Shown here: piece after piece, positions 28,810 through 32,666 of the stretch
How the letters are laid out: each line of letters begins with the position of its first letter
How positions within the stretch are numbered: position 1 is the first letter of the stretch
The notes under the pieces: model-generated
What the model was told of the DNA's origin: nothing
The model's database searches: none
What the model saw: the letters and a program-made list of their open reading frames with translations, nothing else
Made by a program: the position numbers and the translations under genes
NCBI GenBank assembly: GCA_045606685.1
Contig: JAZUSJ010000196.1
Span: 1-32,666, forward strand
Length of the DNA: 32,666 bases
Source: SVQP01 sp045606685
GTDB lineage: Bacteria; Bacillota; Clostridia; Oscillospirales; CAG-272
Reading direction: 5' to 3'

Positions 28810-30200
28810 TCAACATCCAGCTCCTGCAATACGGCGAGACCTCGCGCCCTCTGCTCCTGTGCCTTGATGCGGCGGATATCGGCCTTGCTGAAACCGATCA
28901 TTTCCGCGAACACGTCCGTCTGCGCAAACACAGGACGCACGGACGCGATCTTGATAGCGGCGTCTGCCGTCACGGCGACGGAGGGCATGGCGGGATTTTT
29001 GAAGTGTGCGACGATGTCCTTTTGCTCGTCCGGCAGCGCGTCGATTGTGGTCTTGCCCGCGATAGCGAGCGCCATGAGCGCAATCGTGCGGAGGCTGTTG
29101 CCGTTGCCCGCGTTAAGCTGCTCTGCCATGCCGACAAGCGTCTGACTCTGCGCGAGGATCGCGTCGGAGCTTGTCGGGTTTGCATCATTGACAACGCCCA
29201 CGTCGCTGACGGTAAGGCCGGTTGCCGCCGAAAACTGCGTGGCCAGGAGTCTAACCATTTCGACGTGCGGTGAGATGCTGCCCTGCTGGAGCTGGCCGAA
29301 TGTCGGCTTCTCGCCCGTCTCCGGGTTGACCGTGCTTGCGAGGATGTTGCCTACATACTGACGGAATTTCTGATTGATTACCGCGTCATATTGCTCGTCG
29401 GTGATGCCGAGCAAATATTTCTGCGGAGCCGTGGAGAATTCAAGGCCGATTGTCGCGTTTGCAATCGTGCGGACGTAGCCCTGGATAAGGCGACGCACAG
29501 GCTCCTTGATGCGGGAGCGGCCGAAGGGCTTGTTACTCGTCGCATTCCACACAAGCGGCTCCATAAGAGGGCGCCCCATCTTGTGCGCGTATCTCGTCGC
29601 GCTCCACTCGCTGCCGTTTCTAATCAGCACGATGACGGCCGCGTCGTTGTAGTAGTAAACGATAGACGGAGAGATTTTCTTCCTGTCATCGTATTCCGGC
29701 GCGGTGTCGATGATGGCGAGGCCGCTCTTTATGCGTCCCTTGTCGCCGTCCCAGCGTGCCGCGGCTGTGCGCGGAGAATGGAAACGGATCTTGCAGCCGA
29801 TTTTTGCGTCTGCCGACAGAGTGGCGAATACACAGCCGAATTTCAGCTCGTCGCGAGCGGCTTTCATGTATTCAAAGAGCAAATCGTTCGCGGTGACGAT
29901 CTTGTCCAGCTCTGCAACGTCTTCTCCGTTCACGCCGACAAAGCCGTCAAACATGGATCGCGCCGCCAGAACGTCGACCGTCTTCGCGCCCCACGCGCAG
30001 CCGATCTCAAGGCCGCGCAAACCGTCCGGGAGCGCGATGCCGAGGTTTACCTCGCCCAGCGAGATTTTGCCCTCGTAATAACGCTCCTTCTGCGCGTTCC
30101 CTCCGATGTGGTCGTCGTGGATATGGCACAGCGCGAGGATGTCATCCTGTTCCTCTCGCGTGAGGCCTTTGATATTGTACGGATCGATGTTGATATACAT
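28806..30200 (-). CDS. Portal protein, SPP1-gp6-like
   Basis: A 464-residue protein between large terminase and minor head protein. Recognisable parts are AAARWDGDKGRIKSGLAIID, WSATRYAHKMGRPLMEPLVW, RSRIKEPVRRLIQGYVRTIA and the crown region helix (SQTLVGMAEQLNAGNGNSLR). The end is basic and helical (FSKADIRRIKAQEQRARGLA). It forms the 12-subunit ring at one vertex through which DNA enters and leaves. A GGAGACAAGAG site precedes the ATG at 30200. Confidence 0.9.
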   Translation of the reverse strand: MYINIDPYNIKGLTREEQDDILALCHIHDDHIGGNAQKERYYEGKISLGEVNLGIALPDGLRGLEIGCAWGAKTVDVLAARSMFDGFVGVNGEDVAELDKIVTANDLLFEYMKAARDELKFGCVFATLSADAKIGCKIRFHSPRTAAARWDGDKGRIKSGLAIIDTAPEYDDRKKISPSIVYYYNDAAVIVLIRNGSEWSATRYAHKMGRPLMEPLVWNATSNKPFGRSRIKEPVRRLIQGYVRTIANATIGLEFSTAPQKYLLGITDEQYDAVINQKFRQYVGNILASTVNPETGEKPTFGQLQQGSISPHVEMVRLLATQFSAATGLTVSDVGVVNDANPTSSDAILAQSQTLVGMAEQLNAGNGNSLRTIALMALAIAGKTTIDALPDEQKDIVAHFKNPAMPSVAVTADAAIKIASVRPVFAQTDVFAEMIGFSKADIRRIKAQEQRARGLAVLQELDVE

Positions 30201-30212
30201 TCTCTTGTCTCC

Positions 30213-31703
30213 TTATCCGATACGCATCGTTTTAGTGGGATCGCGTTTCGATGTCTTCGCTCCCCAGAGTGCGAGAGCTGCCGCCTCAATCGGCGCGGAA
30301 TTGTCGCCGCCAAATGCCCAGCCGCCGCCAAGCGGCCGCTTTGTCGATGTGATTGCGCTTTCCCGCAAAGCCTCTTGCCCGTAATACCATGTAACGGACT
30401 GCTCTGCGAGCGCGTCCATCAGCAAACTCGCCGATGCGATTACCTCTTTGACGCTCGGCCTTTTTATGGAGTCTTTTTGTTTCCATGTGTCGGCTATTTT
30501 GTCGACAAGCACGTCCACGCCGTTACGTCCGTCTATGACCACGCACGACGCTTTTTTGCTTCTCTCGTTGAGCCAATCGGCGAGCCATTGCGTGCCTCGG
30601 CCTGTCGGCTCCTCTCTGATCAGCGAAACGCGGGCGCGTCCGTCTTTTGGTATCACAGCGCCGCACAGGCAAACGCGGGAGCCGTCCGGGCTGAATTTCA
30701 CGCCGTATGCGGTCTTACCTTCCGGCTTCTCTTCCTTGCTCTGGCAAGCGTCCCATACATTCGCTGGGATCGCGTAGTCAGTTCGCTCCGTCAGCGTCGG
30801 CGTCCACCATCCAAGCCGCTCACGCGCAAAGCCGTCTTTGCTCATGGTTTCGTACTCGTTCAGAATCGTCTTTTCTGCGATTCGATAACCGAGCGCGGGA
30901 TTTGTTTTGTATGCGCACTCTATAGCCTTGTTTTCGTCACGCAGTTCCTCAGAGATGTTCCGCGTCTCGATTGACCACTCAAGCCACCAGGCGTTGCCAG
31001 TATCTGCCGAGTGCGCTGTTTCGTGCATCTTGGCAAACACAGTTCCTCGGCAAGCTGGCCCCGGGGGTGTCCCAATATAGATTTGCTGCGGCATCATACT
31101 CTTGTCAGTAAGCGACGAGGCTGCCGACATGACAGGAAGAATAGCTTCTTGCTGTTCTGCCGTCATTTCTTGTGCCTCGTCAATAATGATGACCGAATAT
31201 GTACCGCCGCGAGATCCGCTGTTCGTTCTCGTTGCAAATTCTATGCTGCCACCCTCAACGACATTTCCGTCGCTGTCACGGTAGTCTTTGAAGTATATTC
31301 CTTCATACCCTCGCACATGGCTGATGTGCTTAACATCGTTACAAAACTCCGGGAATCTCTCCGGCGTCTCCAACAGATCGCAGAGGGCTTTGAACATCTT
31401 GTTTGTTGTGGTGCTGTGGTGCGCTGAATACAAAACCTTTCTGTGTTCAAAATCTGCCATGTAAACGGCATAATATCTCGCGGCATAGCTTTTGCCATTC
31501 TGCCGTGGTTTAGAGATCCCGATTGTCAGCGCCGCCGGTGAGCCGTCTGCGTTTCTTGCCAACAGGTATTCCATCTCTGTTTCTTGAGACGGGTAAAACG
31601 TCGCGCCGCCGTCCTCCTTGAACATTTCGACCACTTCAGAGCCGTGCGAGTGGTCATATTCTCCTACGACAGAGAATGTCGGCTCTTGATTACCTGTTTT
31701 CAT
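30213..31703 (-). CDS. terL: Large terminase subunit
   Basis: A 496-residue protein with the ATPase and nuclease domains of TerL. Walker A is SKPRQNGKS (residues 64-72), Walker B with catalytic Glu is VIIIDEAQE (171-179), and the coupling motif region is QQIYIGTPPG. The nuclease domain has KFSPDGSR and VVIDGRNGVDVLVD, giving the metal-binding acids. It pumps DNA into the head and cuts it to length. It starts 14 bases inside the small terminase gene. Confidence 0.95.
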   Translation of the reverse strand: MKTGNQEPTFSVVGEYDHSHGSEVVEMFKEDGGATFYPSQETEMEYLLARNADGSPAALTIGISKPRQNGKSYAARYYAVYMADFEHRKVLYSAHHSTTTNKMFKALCDLLETPERFPEFCNDVKHISHVRGYEGIYFKDYRDSDGNVVEGGSIEFATRTNSGSRGGTYSVIIIDEAQEMTAEQQEAILPVMSAASSLTDKSMMPQQIYIGTPPGPACRGTVFAKMHETAHSADTGNAWWLEWSIETRNISEELRDENKAIECAYKTNPALGYRIAEKTILNEYETMSKDGFARERLGWWTPTLTERTDYAIPANVWDACQSKEEKPEGKTAYGVKFSPDGSRVCLCGAVIPKDGRARVSLIREEPTGRGTQWLADWLNERSKKASCVVIDGRNGVDVLVDKIADTWKQKDSIKRPSVKEVIASASLLMDALAEQSVTWYYGQEALRESAITSTKRPLGGGWAFGGDNSAPIEAAALALWGAKTSKRDPTKTMRIG

Positions 31704-31914
31704 GTTTCTTCTTCAGCTTGTCGTGCTTGGATTCTTTTTTGGCTGACGGATCTGGGAGGGATTCCAGCTCCGCCATGACCTCCATCAAGCGCTTTGAGTT
31801 CGCAGCCATGTCTCGACCGCTCTCGCAGTTCTCAATCGTTTCTGCGATTTTATCGCGAAGAGCAATTAACGTTGCTCTTTTGTCGCCGCTCATTGCGGCC
31901 TCTGTTAATGTCAT
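31690..31914 (-). CDS. Small terminase subunit (putative)
   Basis: Seventy-four residues from the ATG at 31914, behind AAGGAGGG and overlapping the HNH stop by ATGA. MTLTEAAMSGDKRATLIALR, DKIAETIENCESGRDMAANS and KRLMEVMAELESLPDPS form two or three helices, and the tail is Lys-rich. The RATLIALRDKIAxxI...SGRDMAANSKRLMEVxAEL pattern is that of short small-terminase-like proteins found before TerL in several Gram-positive phages (recalled). It would recognise the packaging site. It is shorter than P27-type subunits; the lysine tail could bind DNA. Confidence 0.75.
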   Translation of the reverse strand: MTLTEAAMSGDKRATLIALRDKIAETIENCESGRDMAANSKRLMEVMAELESLPDPSAKKESKHDKLKKKHENR

Positions 31915-32495
31915 TCCGTCGCCCTCCTTTCTTCCCTGTCTCGCTTTCCAGCGTTGCATCCCATGTGCGCAAGCTGGACATTTTCCCATGTGTGTCCTCC
32001 TCCTTTCGAAATCGGCACAACATGGTCTACGGTCGGATAGGCGCGGCGGATATGTCCTTTCTCCTTTGCGGATAAATCAACAGGCTTTCCGCAAATTTGG
32101 CAAATGCCGTTGTATTTTATAATAACGCGAGAAAGCGTGATCGAGTTGTCAAATAAATCGACGCCATAAAAGGCGGCTCGTTTGTCCCAATGCCCGCCGC
32201 CGCACTCTATCTTGATTCCCAGGCTCTTCGCCCTTCGATAGACGCGCTCTTGGCTCATTCCATGCCGCGCCGCGATCTCTTTTGTCGAAAGCGTCTTTGC
32301 TTCTTCGGTTAGCTGTTCGTCTGTGATTTTGGCTTGCGGTTGGTTTTTCCCGCTGTGGTATTCCCTGCCGTCGAGTTTTATTCCGGCTCTTCGGACAGCC
32401 CTCGCAACAGTCTCACGGCTAACACCGAGATCCGCTGCCGCTTTGGTTTGAGAATGGTGTCGAAGATAGCACTCGACAACAATGTGATCTTCCAT
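31911..32495 (-). CDS. HNH endonuclease with helix-turn-helix N-terminus
   Basis: A 194-residue protein starting at 32495 behind TGGAGGCGA. Two small helix-turn-helix units come first (AADLGVSRETVARAVRRAG and STKEIAARHGMSQERVYRRA), then a zinc-HNH nuclease (CQICGKPVDLSAKEKGH, YPTVDHVVPISKGGGHTWEN, VQLAHMGCNAGK). The pairing of sequence-reading domains with HNH is typical of phage homing-type nucleases, but its place directly before the terminase genes fits an accessory packaging nuclease as well. An ATG 84 bases further upstream, inside the structured leader, has no ribosome site. Confidence 0.85.
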   Translation of the reverse strand: MEDHIVVECYLRHHSQTKAAADLGVSRETVARAVRRAGIKLDGREYHSGKNQPQAKITDEQLTEEAKTLSTKEIAARHGMSQERVYRRAKSLGIKIECGGGHWDKRAAFYGVDLFDNSITLSRVIIKYNGICQICGKPVDLSAKEKGHIRRAYPTVDHVVPISKGGGHTWENVQLAHMGCNAGKRDREERRATE

Positions 32496-32523
32496 GATTA
32501 TCGCCTCCATAATCATCAGCCTA

Positions 32524-32589
32524 AATAAAAGGCATGGAAACGCATAGGCTGTGCGCTTTTCGGGAGCTACCCTATCCATGCCCTTTATT
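32524..32589 (-). promoter_or_regulatory. Structured leader: long inverted repeat before the HNH/terminase genes
   Basis: Arms AATAAAAGGCATGG (32524-32537) and CCATGCCCTTTATT (32576-32589) pair over 14 positions with a single G-U. Inside, ATAGG (32544-32548) and CCTAT (32571-32575) pair again, with a further short GGCT/AGCT-type stem. It lies 29 bases before the HNH start. It may be an RNA leader, an operator for a dimeric late activator, or part of the packaging site. Confidence 0.65.
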
Positions 32590-32666
32590 AACTTATGCCC
32601 CTGCCGCCCATGTGGAAAAAGCCCTTGCTCTGTTCGGCGCTAAGTCGGAGGCCAAGCGGTCTTAGG
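32590..32666. other. Right window edge, no supported gene
   Basis: About 77 bases without a supported gene. A minus-strand frame open to the window edge ends SAEQSKGFFHMGGRGIS with its stop at 32588-32590; if the ends join it would extend across them, without a good start. The 8-mer GCCAAGCG occurs at 32651-32658 and again at 4-11 near the left edge, where CCAAGC-GAG-GCTTGG (5-19) forms a perfect small hairpin. These may mark the neighbourhood of a cohesive or packaging site, but no overhang can be defined. Confidence 0.35.

Noticed and set aside
29391..30974. A 527-codon open frame on the plus strand
   Set aside because: It lies opposite the portal and large terminase genes, which have clear motifs and ribosome sites on the minus strand; the frame is a by-product of GC-rich codon use.
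32588..32666. Minus-strand frame open at the right edge, ending SAEQSKGFFHMGGRGIS
   Set aside because: Too short to judge; even when joined to the left edge it lacks a start codon with a ribosome site.
1..32666. Terminal direct repeat proving circularity
   Set aside because: Only the 8-mer GCCAAGCG is shared near both ends, which could be chance; circularity rests on gene order and attP position instead.

Overview
The window looks like a complete or near-complete genome of a temperate, long-tailed (siphovirus-type) phage of a Gram-positive bacterium, most likely a gut-type Clostridia host. The reasons are strong AGGAGG-type ribosome sites, tightly overlapping genes (many ATGA junctions), an SPP1-like portal, a GH25 endolysin, a LexA-like repressor and a tyrosine integrase. 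An attachment site carrying the 3' part of a tRNA-Ser(GCU) gene lies in the middle, with phage genes on both sides. That is the arrangement of an excised, circular phage rather than an integrated prophage, so the ends of the window probably join or lie near the packaging site. This circularity is an inference; no terminal overlap longer than 8 bases is visible.

Layout. Almost everything is on the minus strand, read from right to left. From 32.5 to 24 kb is the packaging and head module: HNH endonuclease, small and large terminase, portal, minor head protein, two glycosyltransferases, scaffold, major capsid and connectors. From 24 to 15.7 kb is the tail module: terminator, tube, chaperones made by a -1 frameshift, tape measure, Dit, Tal and two distal tail or receptor-binding proteins. 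From 15.7 to 14 kb is lysis. Around 13.7-14 kb is attP, with paired 11-base arm repeats on each side of the tRNA core. The only plus-strand genes are integrase, an unknown gene and the repressor (13.7-11.4 kb). A switch region with four operator-like repeats separates them from a leftward early operon. That operon contains a Cro-like protein, small DNA-binding and zinc-ribbon proteins, Rad52-like and NinB-like recombination proteins, SSB, a replisome organizer with iterons inside its gene, a DUF1064-type nuclease, a split cytosine methyltransferase, an accessory block with a tRNA-Ile(UAU), a probable late regulator, a metallophosphoesterase and a second HNH protein.

The most unusual part is the cytosine-5 methyltransferase locus (5.06-7.07 kb). 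Its catalytic half (motifs IV to VIII) is one gene. A second reading frame overlaps that gene by about 400 bases. A separate downstream frame carries motifs IX and X followed by motif I, so the enzyme is both split and circularly permuted. Between these parts lies a run of target-recognition-like modules in different frames. Seven G tracts of 7 to 9 bases, all on the coding strand, lie in this locus, and four of the seven are out of frame by exactly one base. Two of the modules are bounded by near-identical 33-34 base repeats set 114 bases apart. A G6 tract also breaks the metallophosphoesterase by one base. This may be a slipped-strand, phase-variable specificity system in a phage; decay or homopolymer sequencing error are the competing explanations.
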